A DNA stretch of 64,000 nt from Cladosporium sp. IMV 00045 (GCA_001931905.2 MSJI02000786.1:51602-115601); one strand, 5' to 3'; counted from the first letter of the stretch, positions 42,911 through 53,571 are shown. The notes: a model not told the origin generated them from the sequence alone. Program-made: numbers and translations.

Positions 42911-44737
42911 TCACTCTTCGTCTACGCTCATGCTCTCCACTGCCTGCTCCGCCGCTTCCTTCATCTCTTCAATATCCCAGTCACCGGCTTGCCCGGCTTT
43001 CAGCTTATCCTTCCAAATTCCCAATTTCTGTCCGTTGTCATCGTCGCTGCCTGGGAGACTTTGGTAGAATTTGATCATACGTGTAGTGTCTTTGCCTGAG
43101 CTCACGAACAGAACATCGCGCTCTGCGTCCTGATGAACAGCTGCGCAGAGAAGAATCCAAAGAGTGTTCTGAAGCACGTCAGACCCACGCATCGCTGGTC
43201 GCTTTCGGTTCATGCTCTCCAACTTCTGACCGATGGCCTGCAGCTTGGCTTCTTTCAGCTGCGCAGCTGAGGGAGCATCGATTTTCTGTTTCCGACACAA
43301 TTTGGCGGATGAAGAGGAAAGATCAGATATGCTTTGGGCGGACGAGATGGCTACGGAGAATTTCTCCATATCTTTGTTGCGAGACTTGTCCCGCTGGAGA
43401 TGATTCGAAGTGCGAAGATGTTGAACGGCGGAGGGTAGGACGTCGGTTCTGAGGATCTCAGTAGTGTATGTGTCAAGACGCGTTTTGAGTGCATCGTCAG
43501 ACACCGTATCCAGGGATGCCCCATACAGCTTGATCGGGGCGAGGATGCGCAGTTGCGCCGCTTCAACGAAATCGAATCTGTCTGTGGCGGAGAGGGTGGA
43601 GAAGGTTGTGTGAACGGCAGAGGTGATGGTGATGCGGTGGTGGCTGTTAAGGATGTGAGTCGCGAGAGGTTTCGTCGCTGCCAAGTTGGAAAGAATCTGA
43701 GCGTCTGAAGGAGGTTCGTCTGAGTTCTGGTTCCAGAGCAAGGTGGTTTGCTTCACCGCAGCATCCGTCAAGTCTCCCAAAGCCTTGTCGAAGGATGTCC
43801 GTGATGCTACCACCACTGATTCGTCGTCAAGGTCCAGAACACGAAGCTTGCCAGCAACGTCGGGGTGAGATATTCTAGCGCTCACTCCCGATTTTATGCC
43901 TTGGTCGTCGGCATTGGCAATATGAGTGAAGCCATGGCTCTCCGCATCCTCAAGAGCCTGTTCTATCTGCTTCTTGTGGGTCTCCTCGAGCTTCTGTTGA
44001 TTTGCCGAATGGTATTCATTTGGTGTGAAAATGACCTTGCCGTTGGTGAGGTCTATGCTGCCGTCCAGATTCTCTGAGCGAGCTACACTTCTGGTAGTCC
44101 AGTCCAAGAAATCGACCGGAATATGTGGTAATCGCGACGAAAGGTCGCATTTCTCCGGCCGCACATCCTCGATTGCATCAATAACAGCGCGCTTCGTCGA
44201 TCCCAGATTGTCTTGTCGAAACATGTAGCGTTTCCCTGGCCGCGGCGAGTGACACTGAATGTCTTCCGTGCCATATAGCTGCGCTTCGCGATCAAGCGCT
44301 GACTGCAACGAGTCTTTGTGGATGTCATGTTTCGCGCTCCAATTTGACGTGTCGATGAATCCTTGACTTGTGGCTTCGACCAGCGAATCCAGTATCTTGC
44401 GAAGCTCAATATTGGGGATCAATGTGCGGCCATCTCGGCTATATGAAAGGGGTCCGTGGTAAGGCGCAAGTAGCCAGTCTGTCTCCCGGATTCCCAGTAT
44501 CGATGCAAGGTTCCCTATTGGAATGCGCTCCTGACTCGTTTCCAATAACTCCTCGAAGCGGGCAAGCACTTTTTGGGAGTTGTAGAGTTTCTCGCCAGAT
44601 GCACTCCGCACCAAAGATGCCTGCCCTTTTGTGGGCTCTGGTGGTGGGAACGCTGCGACAATCGCCGCAATATCGAGCGAGGCGAAAATGGGCGCCATGT
44701 GGCAGGCTGCTTTGTTTGCTTGGCCAGCAGCCTGCAC
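42911..44737 (-). CDS. uncharacterised protein with UFL1-like features (tentative E3 UFM1-ligase N-terminal type)
   Basis: This intronless gene encodes 608 residues; the internal Met14 (MAPIFASLDI, 44698) may be the real start. The layout is winged-helix-like modules followed by a helical C-terminal part. Two stretches resemble animal and plant UFL1: LDSLVEATSQGFIDTSNW with KHDIHKDSLQSALDRE (about 114-150), against UFL1's L-x-E...G-x-V-T-I-S-x-L...YDL...FL-x-Q-AL; and GSIDLTNGKVIFTPNEY (about 225-241), against its G-H-I-D-L-x-N-x-G-V-I-F-T. UFL1 attaches UFM1 at the endoplasmic reticulum, but UFM1 conjugation is thought lost from most fungi. The match is from memory and moderate; a proteasome- or signalosome-like winged-helix protein is the alternative. 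It is head-to-head with uS14m (274 bases apart). Confidence 0.4.
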   Translation of the reverse strand: MQAAGQANKAACHMAPIFASLDIAAIVAAFPPPEPTKGQASLVRSASGEKLYNSQKVLARFEELLETSQERIPIGNLASILGIRETDWLLAPYHGPLSYSRDGRTLIPNIELRKILDSLVEATSQGFIDTSNWSAKHDIHKDSLQSALDREAQLYGTEDIQCHSPRPGKRYMFRQDNLGSTKRAVIDAIEDVRPEKCDLSSRLPHIPVDFLDWTTRSVARSENLDGSIDLTNGKVIFTPNEYHSANQQKLEETHKKQIEQALEDAESHGFTHIANADDQGIKSGVSARISHPDVAGKLRVLDLDDESVVVASRTSFDKALGDLTDAAVKQTTLLWNQNSDEPPSDAQILSNLAATKPLATHILNSHHRITITSAVHTTFSTLSATDRFDFVEAAQLRILAPIKLYGASLDTVSDDALKTRLDTYTTEILRTDVLPSAVQHLRTSNHLQRDKSRNKDMEKFSVAISSAQSISDLSSSSAKLCRKQKIDAPSAAQLKEAKLQAIGQKLESMNRKRPAMRGSDVLQNTLWILLCAAVHQDAERDVLFVSSGKDTTRMIKFYQSLPGSDDDNGQKLGIWKDKLKAGQAGDWDIEEMKEAAEQAVESMSVDEE

Positions 44738-45011
44738 TCAAGGAAACTCTAAGGAAAATTGCGCGCAAATCTTCGCGATAGATGCAAGAATGAGTTGTTG
44801 TCTCAAGTTGTTCCTCTTTCTGATTCTGTAGGGCGGTTCTGGGTATAGTCTGTCACATCTCAAACTCCGCGAAGGTTCCACACCGCGCTGTTCCCAGTTC
44901 GCCGCTTGCTCGCTCCATACCATCGATCTCTTGGCGCTTCGCTGGCGGCGACTGCAACTTTGAACCTCACGGCATCTTCGTACAGTACGCATACCCGATA
45001 TCACCGCAACC

Positions 45012-45507
45012 ATGGCACAATTCCGACCCAAGAAGCTCGATCTGGGCTGTTTCGTCCACGTTTTGAACATCCGCGACCACACCAAGCGCAAGGTCTTCGA
45101 GCAGCACGAGCCGGAGAGGTACGCCTCCTTCAAGTCCTAGTCGCCGCAATGCGCCAGACACTGTGCATCAATCATCCCGCCTCTTTCAAATGCTGACTAT
45201 TGGATGCAAACAGACAAGCTCTCCGCTATGTTATTCGCAACACTTCTCTCCCCCAGCGCACTCGCGCGCAGGCGCAACTCCAGCTGAGCCAGATGCACGC
45301 CTACACCCGCCCTACGCAGATCAAGAACCGCTGTATCATGGGCGCGAGAGGAAAGGGTGTTTTCAGGGACTTCCGCATGGCACGAGTAAGTACTCCTGCG
45401 ACAGAAATCGAGCGGGAGAGGCGGATGCTGACAATGGCATACAGTTCCAATTCCGTTTGAACGCTCTCGCGGGCAACATCCCCGGTGTGAAGAAGGCAAG
45501 CTGGTAA
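45012..45507 (+). CDS. MRP2: mitochondrial small-subunit ribosomal protein uS14m (Mrp2)
   Basis: Three exons (45012-45118, 45214-45385, 45445-45507) give 113 residues. Junctions keep frame, with CTGAC branch points in both introns. The N-terminus (MAQFRPKKLDLGCFV, then NIRDHTKRKVFEQ) and the core (RQALRYVIRNTSLPQRTRAQAQLQL, NRCIMGARGKGVFRDFRMARFQFR) are those of fungal Mrp2. The tail ALAGNIPGVKKASW is the conserved S14 end. It lacks the zinc ribbon of cytosolic S29, as expected for this subtype. It binds 15S rRNA in the head of the mitochondrial small subunit. Confidence 0.95.
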
Positions 45508-46091
45508 AAGTCCAGGCATTGCATTTGTAGGATATTGTACAAAATTTATGGGTCAAAAAAGAGCATCGGTCGGCGTTCAAGGCGAATCATAGGTTGGCGG
45601 GCCAGTCCAACCGCATGGGCATGGGCATAGGCATGGAAGATGGTGGTGGTGTGCACAGTGAGTGCGCCGGATCTTTTGGGCATTGAAGGACAAGATCATT
45701 GGGACCCGCTCTGTTGCGTCCTTGCGCACGCGCCTTTGTAAGACCATCAAGGGTGAAGTGAGGTCCCCCGATACGCACCCAGCAATGTCGAGAAGTGCTT
45801 CCTTCACACTGTTCTCATTTTCAACTGCTCTCAATGTTCACATGCACTGCTTCTCCCTCTCCGACCTACTTTCACATGACAGCACTAACGTGGTCGTGCC
45901 TTCCTCATCTGCAAGCACGCACTTGCTGCCTTGGCAACCCAGGCACCGCGCACGTAATATAACTCTTCACACCTCGCGCTCTCTCCTTCACTTCTCTCTA
46001 CCAAGCAGTTTGCCGCTACCCAGACCATTCTGAAACCATTCTTTCGCACGATTGACAAACTGACACGGCATTTAGGCGCGCTTTCGGTAGT
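45508..46091. other. intergenic region
   Basis: This is the 3' flank of MRP2 and the 5' flank of the Arb2-domain gene. Only short frames. Confidence 0.55.
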
Positions 46092-47777
46092 ATGTTCCGA
46101 CGTACGACTGAAAGCCCACCCAGCGAGGTGCAGTTCCCAACTGGCCTCGCTGCGCTCGGCATCGCGCGCAACCACCTTGGACAGTATGTGAAGGCCAACG
46201 ACCCGGACTCCTTCATCGACTACAAGGCCTTCCAGGATGACGCGACAAACTCACAGCTCGCCCAAGCTGTCAAGGACGCCATCCAGGGAGACGTGTTGAA
46301 GGAGCTCGAAGACCTGGATCTGCTGCCATACTACCTCCACCAGGACGACGAGAAAGCATACACTGACCCCGTGAAGCCCTCCAAGAAGTCAAGCGTGCGC
46401 ATTCTGGCTTCTGACATGCAGAGGCTGTCCAGCAAGAAGCAAATCTTCATCATCATTGGCGACTCGAGCCAGGAACTCGGGATCTGGTCCTGGAAGACTA
46501 CCAAAACGGAGGGCGGCATCAATCAAGGCAGTGCGGTCGGTGTTGTGAAATCGCTTCGCTCTATGGCCGCTAACGTTCATCTCCCCAATCAAGAGTCTAA
46601 GCAGCCAGGCATCATCATCCTTAACCCAGGGGAACTACTCTGGTCCAACAAGGAGAGGAGGTGCTTCAGCCACTCTGCCTGGCGCAACCGCCCGCGCCCG
46701 AACGCCTTCATGGACACCTACGCCATCACCGCACATAACAAGGTGCTTGGCCACGAGCAGCCTTTGGATCATGTGACAACTTTCCTGCACGTGCACCTCC
46801 GCTCGCTCATTCCGAAGAAAGCTCGCCTCTACATCACCGCCATTGGTGACGGCGCTTCAATGCTCCTGTCCCACCTCAATCACAAACTCGCCAAGTACCC
46901 AAATCCCACCATCTACAAGCAGCTCACCGCGATCGCCCTGCTTGAGTCGAGCCATGACTTCGAAACAGTCAAAACCCCACCTCTTCAGCACTTCTTGCGC
47001 AAGCATGCGCGTGCTTGGGTTGCATCGCAGGAGCCGAAAGGCTTTCTCCTGAAGCATGCAGAGACTTTCCCGTCGCAGCCAATCGACGTCCAAAGGCCGC
47101 TAGGAAGGAGACACCAAGACCCCGTCATCCGCAACTCAGCCATTACAGGCATTCGCACTGATCCGACAATCACGCCCGTACAGCCTTCCGACCTCGAGAC
47201 ATACATGAGGATCTACCGCGAGGAGAGATACTTCGAGGTGGAGCGCGAGCTTGCCGAGGAAGGTCCTGCTGTCCCAGATTTCCCGGTGGCCACAGACCGC
47301 CCGGAGTTCGATAGGGAGTTCTACTTCCCTTCGGCTGCTGGTGCCGATCGCCCACCTATCGATCCGCCGGTTCACGTCCCGAGAGTCAGGCACAGGAGGA
47401 CCAGAGAGGTCGTCAACCCCATGCTGACCGCTCCTCTGACTCGCCGTCTCGAAGACGGCAACCGTGAGAGTGTCGAGGATGAGGATCCGTTCGGCATTGG
47501 CACTACCGACGCTGCTAACACTACCAACCCTACCGGCCCTACCGACCCTACCGACCCCATCGATCTCAACGACGCGACCAACACCACCAATACTAACGAC
47601 GCTACCGATGCCACCGATGCTAGTGAAGCCACCGAGGATCCGTTCAAGCCGTATCCCTACATGCAAGACCCAGTCAACGCCTCCACCTACAGCGCTGGAG
47701 TCGAGGACATCGCGGAGATGGTCTTCCCGGCCGTCATGGAAGATGTCGTTGGCTTCTTCAAGTGTAAGATGAAGTGA
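46092..47777 (+). CDS. Arb2-domain protein
   Basis: This intronless gene encodes 561 residues. The Arb2 alpha/beta fold spans about residues 20-320: FPTGLAALGIARNHLGQYVK at the front, then IIILNPGELLWSNKERRCFSHSAW, LDHVTTFLHVHLRSLIPKKARLYITAIGDGAS (in the serine-hydrolase-like nucleophile position), and LTAIALLESSHDFE. The C-terminal 100 residues include a Thr/Asn/Asp-rich repeat tract. Fission yeast Arb2 is part of the Argonaute siRNA chaperone complex, but many filamentous-fungal Arb2-domain proteins are of unknown function; this one is divergent and should not be named arb2 on this evidence. The start is the first ATG of the frame. Confidence 0.78.
   Translation: MFRRTTESPPSEVQFPTGLAALGIARNHLGQYVKANDPDSFIDYKAFQDDATNSQLAQAVKDAIQGDVLKELEDLDLLPYYLHQDDEKAYTDPVKPSKKSSVRILASDMQRLSSKKQIFIIIGDSSQELGIWSWKTTKTEGGINQGSAVGVVKSLRSMAANVHLPNQESKQPGIIILNPGELLWSNKERRCFSHSAWRNRPRPNAFMDTYAITAHNKVLGHEQPLDHVTTFLHVHLRSLIPKKARLYITAIGDGASMLLSHLNHKLAKYPNPTIYKQLTAIALLESSHDFETVKTPPLQHFLRKHARAWVASQEPKGFLLKHAETFPSQPIDVQRPLGRRHQDPVIRNSAITGIRTDPTITPVQPSDLETYMRIYREERYFEVERELAEEGPAVPDFPVATDRPEFDREFYFPSAAGADRPPIDPPVHVPRVRHRRTREVVNPMLTAPLTRRLEDGNRESVEDEDPFGIGTTDAANTTNPTGPTDPTDPIDLNDATNTTNTNDATDATDASEATEDPFKPYPYMQDPVNASTYSAGVEDIAEMVFPAVMEDVVGFFKCKMK
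47505..47640 (+). repeat. coding microsatellite-like tract (Thr-Asn/Asp repeats)
   Basis: Repeated ACC/ACT-N-AC codons give strings such as NPTGPTDPTDP and ATDATDASEATE in the tail of the Arb2-domain protein. Likely length-variable. Confidence 0.7.
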
Positions 47778-48794
47778 GAGTCTGCTTAGAACGGTTCCAA
47801 TCCGTTTTCATGTGAGCGAAAGCACATATCAGGACGCTAGTCTTGAATGGAATTTCTTTTGTTTCTTGGGTTACGAAAATCACGAAAGTTTGGGAAATCG
47901 GTGAATGCGATGAATGAATGCAATGAATTGACGATTGAATGATTGATGGAATGATGCTGCATCACGGACAAAAGCAGCCTACTTGTATACTTAGCATAGC
48001 ACACATCAAAATAGTTTTCTCTGCGGCTTGGTCTCAATCTCGTTATGCTGAGCGCGATGATACTGACCCATTTGATTGTTTTCATTTGTGAGTTATAGAC
48101 TTCACTGTGACGCCTCTCTCCGTGGCACTCCGGCTCTCATAATAAATCGAAGCTATCTATACTAGCGCCTATGATTGTTATCATCCGTGAGATCCTGTCT
48201 TCTCCGTACCGCCTCTCTTAATGGCACTTAAGCTCATACTAGTTTATTAGGAGCATACCAATTACGGAGATCCTGAATGCAGAAAGCTACCATCCCTTTT
48301 ACATGATAGTCTTGTCAGTAGACTAATCTTTGTCACTCTATCCCGGTAACAAACCAGTAATATTAAGATGGGGAAGAGATCTCGATATGTAGCACTATAT
48401 GCGAGATCATTATGAGTCAATTCAAAGCTTCTCTAGTAAACAGACTCAGACTAGAGATGGTAAATTTGTGACAGGAATACGGAAGGAAGGCATGAAACGA
48501 AAGCAATGTTATGATTTGTGGAAATTTAAAGAAAATTGTGGTCATTAAGAACAGAAATCGAGAAAAAGACGTCGCTCATCATTGCTGATGTGGTATATTC
48601 GTAATTTTGCAAAGCCACATAAGTCGATTTGCGAGCTGAAGGCCGTTGCTGAGATGATATTGTCGTATTGCGAAGCTGTGTGGCGCTAATTTGTAGCCTA
48701 TGGACCATTTCCAGGGAGAATTTCATCCAGGAGCCGCGGGAATATTTTCAAGCCGTCAGGAGAGCTTTAGGTCCTGTTGATGAACTGCATGTGC
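47778..48794. other. A/T-rich intergenic region with a degenerate duplication
   Basis: This lies between the Arb2-domain gene and the rhodopsin gene, which converge. It contains two related blocks of about 72 bases, listed separately. No gene. Confidence 0.6.
48072..48243. repeat. degenerate direct duplication, 99-base offset
   Basis: Bases 48073-48143 and 48172-48243 align along their length by eye, sharing TGATTGTT, TCAT, GTGAG, CGCCTCTCT, TGGCACT and GCTC. It could be an old tandem duplication or a remnant of a repeat element. Repeat-induced mutation could explain some differences but was not tested. Confidence 0.6.
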
Positions 48795-49833
48795 TTAAGC
48801 AGCGTGGCCATTGGTGCCATTGGTGCCGTTGGTACCGTCGGGAAGACCACCAGCAGCACTGCGGTCTGCAACAGCCTCCTCATCAGTGACGTGCTTCTTC
48901 TTGCCCTCAAACTGAACGTCCTTCTCGGTGTAGTCGTGAATGTGCAGTCCAAGCCTGCCAGGGTCAATGTTGCGGTGACCCCAGATGAGAAGAGCACCGA
49001 AGACAGGTTTAGCTAGGACGTCCAAAACGCCGTAGAATGCGGCCTCGGAGTCGGGAGCAATAACATTAGCACCCTCGCTGACACCCCAGGCGATGGGGTA
49101 TAGAGTCCACAACACAGCGGTCAAAGTTCCGCATTGGAGGAAAGTCTTGCCGACATCATTGCCCATGGCGTTGGCGTGCCTGCGGGCTTCCCAGACAAGC
49201 TGGTAGAGAATATAGAATAAAGCGACGCAGCCGAAGACATAAAAACCCCACTTGTACGACGTCCTGACAAGGGCACCGACGAGACCGGTCACGATCATGA
49301 CCCAGTCGACAAGGATCACGAACAAGATGGAGGGCCAGGGCATACCGGCTGTGAGCATCAGGTCAAGCAGCAGAAGAGGCGTGGTAATGAACCAATCAAT
49401 GTAGCTGGAAAGAAGTTAGCCCAAGTTCCAAAAGTGCGATTCACGGTGAACATACCGGACATAGTAGATTTCGCGGTTGACACCACGGACAATAGATGCT
49501 GAACGTTGAAATTCGACCGGGATACCGGTCCAGCCCAAGTGCGAAGCCATGGTGAAATAAGCGACTGAAGCGACCATGGTGATGGCAGCGGTGATGTAGT
49601 GAAATATGCGCTTCTGGCGAGGCTTCGTCTGGGCAAGGCCACAGAACGCAATCGTGCTGGCAATCATCACAGCGCAGGCGGCCCAGTACCAGTCTGAACC
49701 ATGCGTCGTAATGGCAATGTCAGCCGACGAGTTGCTGACAGAGTCGTCTAGGGTAATTGGGTTAGCCATGATTGCGGTTCGCGTATATCATGAGTGGGAT
49801 CATACCATTGACGTTAAGTGCTTGGTTAACCAT
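48795..49833 (-). CDS. microbial rhodopsin, CarO-type proton pump candidate
   Basis: Three exons (49833-49806, 49747-49456, 49404-48795) give 309 residues starting MVNQALNVND; a start at 49769 (MANPITLDDS), inside the first intron, is the alternative. Seven spans are present. Using bacteriorhodopsin numbering in brackets: Arg107 (R82), Asp110 (D85, proton acceptor), Asp121 (D96, proton donor), Asp140 (D115), Glu217 and Glu227 (E194/E204, release group), Asp235 (D212) and the retinal lysine Lys239 (K216, VLDVLAKPVFG). The RYIDWFITTPLLLLDLML block is typical of fungal CarO. Leu118 at the L93 site suggests green absorption. So it should be a light-driven outward proton pump rather than a photocycle-slow sensor such as NOP-1. 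The tail has GTNGTNGTNG repeats. Confidence 0.95.
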
Positions 49834-52025
49834 AGTGGCTAGGCTATCGTGAGCAACAAGAAACAGGCCTTCAACGCGAGTGACGCAGTAACGTGAGGAA
49901 ATAGCTCGAGAACAGCGACGGGGTCACGAGAGCCGTACATATACCTCTCCAGTACCCTACATCATCTTTTCGTCGGTAGATTGATGATAAATTGCATTTC
50001 TAAGACACGCGCATGACGTGTAGCCTCACCAAGAGAGCAAGCATACTGTGAAAGCATTCAATGTTGCCCACGGCACTCGTCTGCCGGAGGCTTGTGATCA
50101 CCCAAATGATGACAGATCTGCACGATTCATCTCTTTGATCCTTCGGTCCTGCCGGGGTTGTTGCCGTGGCTCCGAGGTGAGCATGGTATGGCGACGTGCT
50201 GTGAGGTGGCCATCTACAACCGCAGGTTCGTGCAGTAAGAGACGATATACGCTGCATGCATCTCCCGGATGGCTGATTTTCTAGGATAGCTGCGTTGTTG
50301 CCTGCGTATTGAGCATCATCTAGATACAAGAAGCTCCAGAACCTCATGAGCAAATGAGACGAGTCGCGGTCGAGTCTGTGTCACACACACAGACAGAATC
50401 GAAGTCGTCATGCAGCCCAACGCCACCCCCAAGTTCAGGATCGTAAGGCGTTGTCAAGCATCTTAGAGTCGTTTAGGGTAGAGCTATCAGAGCTGGCCTG
50501 GAGCTTAATCTTCCTGGTCCGTGTGATAAGGTGCATTTGACGCTGAGATCGGAGACAAGTCCATGCTGATCTTCTTTGCGATACAACTCAAGGCCAACGG
50601 CCTTACCTCATCATGACTATGGGCCAGAACAGACTGCAGCCGCGGAGCGTCGCGGAAATGCCCACCTCACCACCTCACCTCTAGATTGTTTCATATACAG
50701 GGAACATCTTCACATGCATTAATCGGCGAAAGGCTGTCCGGCACGATTCCGGCGCCCTGCGAAAAGTCGTATCATCATTGGAGCATCATGACCGTGCAAC
50801 TTCGAAGATCTTAGTCGCAACTTCAATGGCACAGGCTACAGGGACCTTCCAAATACTTCCCGCTTTTAACAGCGAGCAGCACCATCATCATTGTTCCATG
50901 GCTTTTGTGATTTGGTTGGTATCAACATGCATGAAGATTGGGAGCTGGCGAGAAGGACTTCGGTCATGTGTCTGACCACCCACGACCTCTTCCCCTCACG
51001 CATGCGATGACCCGCAACTCTGTGCAACACTATATATGCACTCAATAATCAATCCTTGATGCATGCTGGAGCTATTGATCAATTAAAATGCAGCTCCAGT
51101 GGGGAGGGCTTGAGAATTGCGATTGTTGGTGCTGCCGTGCATCCAGAACAGGCGGCGAGCGGTGTAGGCCGTTGTATACTGAAGCACAGGCATGGGTGCG
51201 AATGCATTCAAGCACAAATGAATCTTTGGCATTGCCAAGCATGTCTAAGCACTAGACATGCGGCAAATCAGCTTGTGCGAAGCCCTTGAGATCCATACTG
51301 TAAGAGAGGTCAGTGATACCGAGGCGTAACTTGAGCCAATGGAACGAATGTCTTGCTGGTCTGTGACGGTTTTTATAGGATGATTGATTTCCGGGTGTCG
51401 AAAATCGATTGAGTATCATTGCAGTTGGCAATGTTATTAGCAAGCTCAGATTTTCAGATCGGATTCAGATGAGTACCCTCACCAGATCATACCTGGAGCC
51501 CATTTGAGCTACAACACCAAGCCATGTGAGATGAACGCCATTTTCCAGGCGAATAACCCAATTGCCCCCTACGAGTTCGGCATATTACTGCAGTAATGAC
51601 AATATACAACGGCACTGACTCACACCCGGCGCCGATGTAGCAATTTTTTCGGTGCTGACAACATTTGTTTGAGGGATGATACCAAGGCTGAAGGATTCAA
51701 GAATCCTACAACAGCTCCTCGTCTCGAGGCACGACTCTTCAGCCGTAGGACCCTCTCTGGATTTCAACGGCCTCCTCCGTTCAAACGCAATCTAATCCTC
51801 GGTTGTTGTCTTGTCAATATCTTTTCTACCAGGATGAGATCAATCTGAGTGCAATGGCTGCTTATTTCACGCACGTAAGAAATCCATGCAGCGTCAGGTA
51901 AGACGACTAGACCCCAGATATGAATCGCAACGGTAGAAGATAAAAGCCTTGCCTTGTCCTGCTCATTGCCTGAAGTCGACATACTCCTATACCTCTTCCA
52001 TATCATCTTCTAAGTCCTCTTCAGT
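49834..52025. other. long intergenic region
   Basis: This is about 2.2 kb upstream of the divergent rhodopsin and DUF2855 genes. Short frames only; a small CA-rich stretch near 50380. No RNA gene or element was recognised. Confidence 0.5.
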
Positions 52026-53267
52026 ATGGCACAGGACGCAAAAGTGCATGTTGTCTCCAAGACTAACAGCAAGGAGCACCTCACCCTACCTGCAAACACA
52101 GTTCATCTACCTCCTCTCGCCCACGGAGACATTCGTCTACAGACCCGTCTAATCAGCCTCACCGCCAACAACCTCTCATATGCCAGGCTTGGCCACATAG
52201 CCAACTGGTGGGATGCTTTCCCCGTCCCTCAATTCCTCCCGGCTCCCTACAACGACATCGAGAAATACGGAATTGTACCCACCTGGGGTTATGCCGAGAT
52301 CATTGAAAGCCGTATCGACGGTTTGACCGAAGGCACGATTGTCTATGGCTTCTGGCCCTCTTCGACCCTCCCCGTGGACCTCCAGCTCGTGCCAGCCAAG
52401 CCAGAAGGCCATTATATTGACATGACCTCAAGACGCCATCGCCTATGGTCGTACTACCACCGCTATACCATCCCTCGTCAGCCAGTCGACCTCACATCGC
52501 AAACGCTCGCAGCCCAGACGGTGTTCAAACCCCTGTTCGAATGCGCCCACACACTCAATACCTATGTGCTGGGCCTGATGGCCGTCCATCCCTGCCCTCG
52601 AACTCTCTCTGATGAAGAATGGTCCCATGCAGACCTCAGCGCCACTGCTGTCATCTCCCTCTCAGCATCCGGCAAGACCGCCAGAGCATTCAACGACGCC
52701 CTCCTAAACAATCGAAAACCAGACACAGGACCCTTAGGCCTTCTGGCAATCACCACCGACCCTTCATCACTCATGCTCACCCAAAGAAACCACACCTCTT
52801 CCACCCAAACAAAAACCCTCTGCTACCCCTCCTCCCTGACCTCAGAAACAATAACCTTCCTGAACACCCTCGCTGCCCAAAAAATCCTCCTCGTCGACTT
52901 CGGCGGCCGCGCCGACTCCCTCCCCTCGCTTTACCAGCACCTGCAAACGCACCTCCCCTCCATCCCCATCGGAATCGTCGGCGTGGGCGCTTCGCCCTCC
53001 ACTTCCCTGGCCGAAGCGCAGAAACTTTTCGCGCGCGTGCCGGAGCGCAGACAGATGAATACGAGCGAGGTGAGGGAGGTTGTCGTGCAGGCCATTGGCG
53101 AGGAGGAGTATTTCGATGGCGTGAAGAGGGCTTGGGAGGGGTTTTGTGAGAGGGGTGGGTGTGGTGCGGAGGTTAGTGTGGGCAGGGGCGTGGAGGGGTT
53201 TGAGGAGGGGTGGGAGAGATTTTGTAGGGGAGAGGGGTTGGTGGGTGGGTTGGCGTATTTGTTTTAG
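52026..53267 (+). CDS. DUF2855 family protein
   Basis: This intronless gene encodes 413 residues. Family strings are present in order: VSKTNSKEHLTL, LTANNLSYARLGHIANWWDAFPVP, YGIVPTWGYAEIIES, EGTIVYGFWPSSTLPVDLQLVP, LWSYYHRYT and VFKPLFECAHTLNTYVL. The second half, with strands VISLSASGKTARAF and ILLVDFGGRADSL, looks like a Rossmann fold, so the whole resembles a quinone-oxidoreductase/medium-chain-dehydrogenase architecture. I know of no characterised activity for this family. The last 60 residues are Gly/Glu-rich and poorly conserved. No neighbour suggests a pathway. Confidence 0.8.
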   Translation: MAQDAKVHVVSKTNSKEHLTLPANTVHLPPLAHGDIRLQTRLISLTANNLSYARLGHIANWWDAFPVPQFLPAPYNDIEKYGIVPTWGYAEIIESRIDGLTEGTIVYGFWPSSTLPVDLQLVPAKPEGHYIDMTSRRHRLWSYYHRYTIPRQPVDLTSQTLAAQTVFKPLFECAHTLNTYVLGLMAVHPCPRTLSDEEWSHADLSATAVISLSASGKTARAFNDALLNNRKPDTGPLGLLAITTDPSSLMLTQRNHTSSTQTKTLCYPSSLTSETITFLNTLAAQKILLVDFGGRADSLPSLYQHLQTHLPSIPIGIVGVGASPSTSLAEAQKLFARVPERRQMNTSEVREVVVQAIGEEEYFDGVKRAWEGFCERGGCGAEVSVGRGVEGFEEGWERFCRGEGLVGGLAYLF

Positions 53268-53571
53268 GGGGATGGAAGGGTTGGTGGGGATGATGCGCTT
53301 TGCTGGGTGTGAGTAGCAGGAGGCAAGGAGGGTAGATAGGATTGTTTGAAGGCAATGGATCACTGAGTCTCATAGAATGGTAGCCAAATTGTCATCTCTC
53401 TACGAGCGACTATGTTCCAGACGTCCGCACCTTGCTATCCCACGAAAAGAAGCCAACCAACCCGAACGCCTCGCTCGCTTAAACGCTAGCAGCGCAAAAA
53501 GAAGAATCCAAACCAGACTTGTCTGGTCAAAGAGATCACAGCCAAAAGACAAAATCCCTCCGAGCCTGCGA
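53268..53571. other. intergenic region
   Basis: This is the convergent 3' flanks of the DUF2855 and kinesin genes. No feature was recognised. Confidence 0.6.

Noticed and set aside
46092..47777. Naming the gene arb2 and claiming a role in RNA silencing
   Set aside because: Only the Arb2 fold is visible; many fungal paralogues with this domain have unknown roles.
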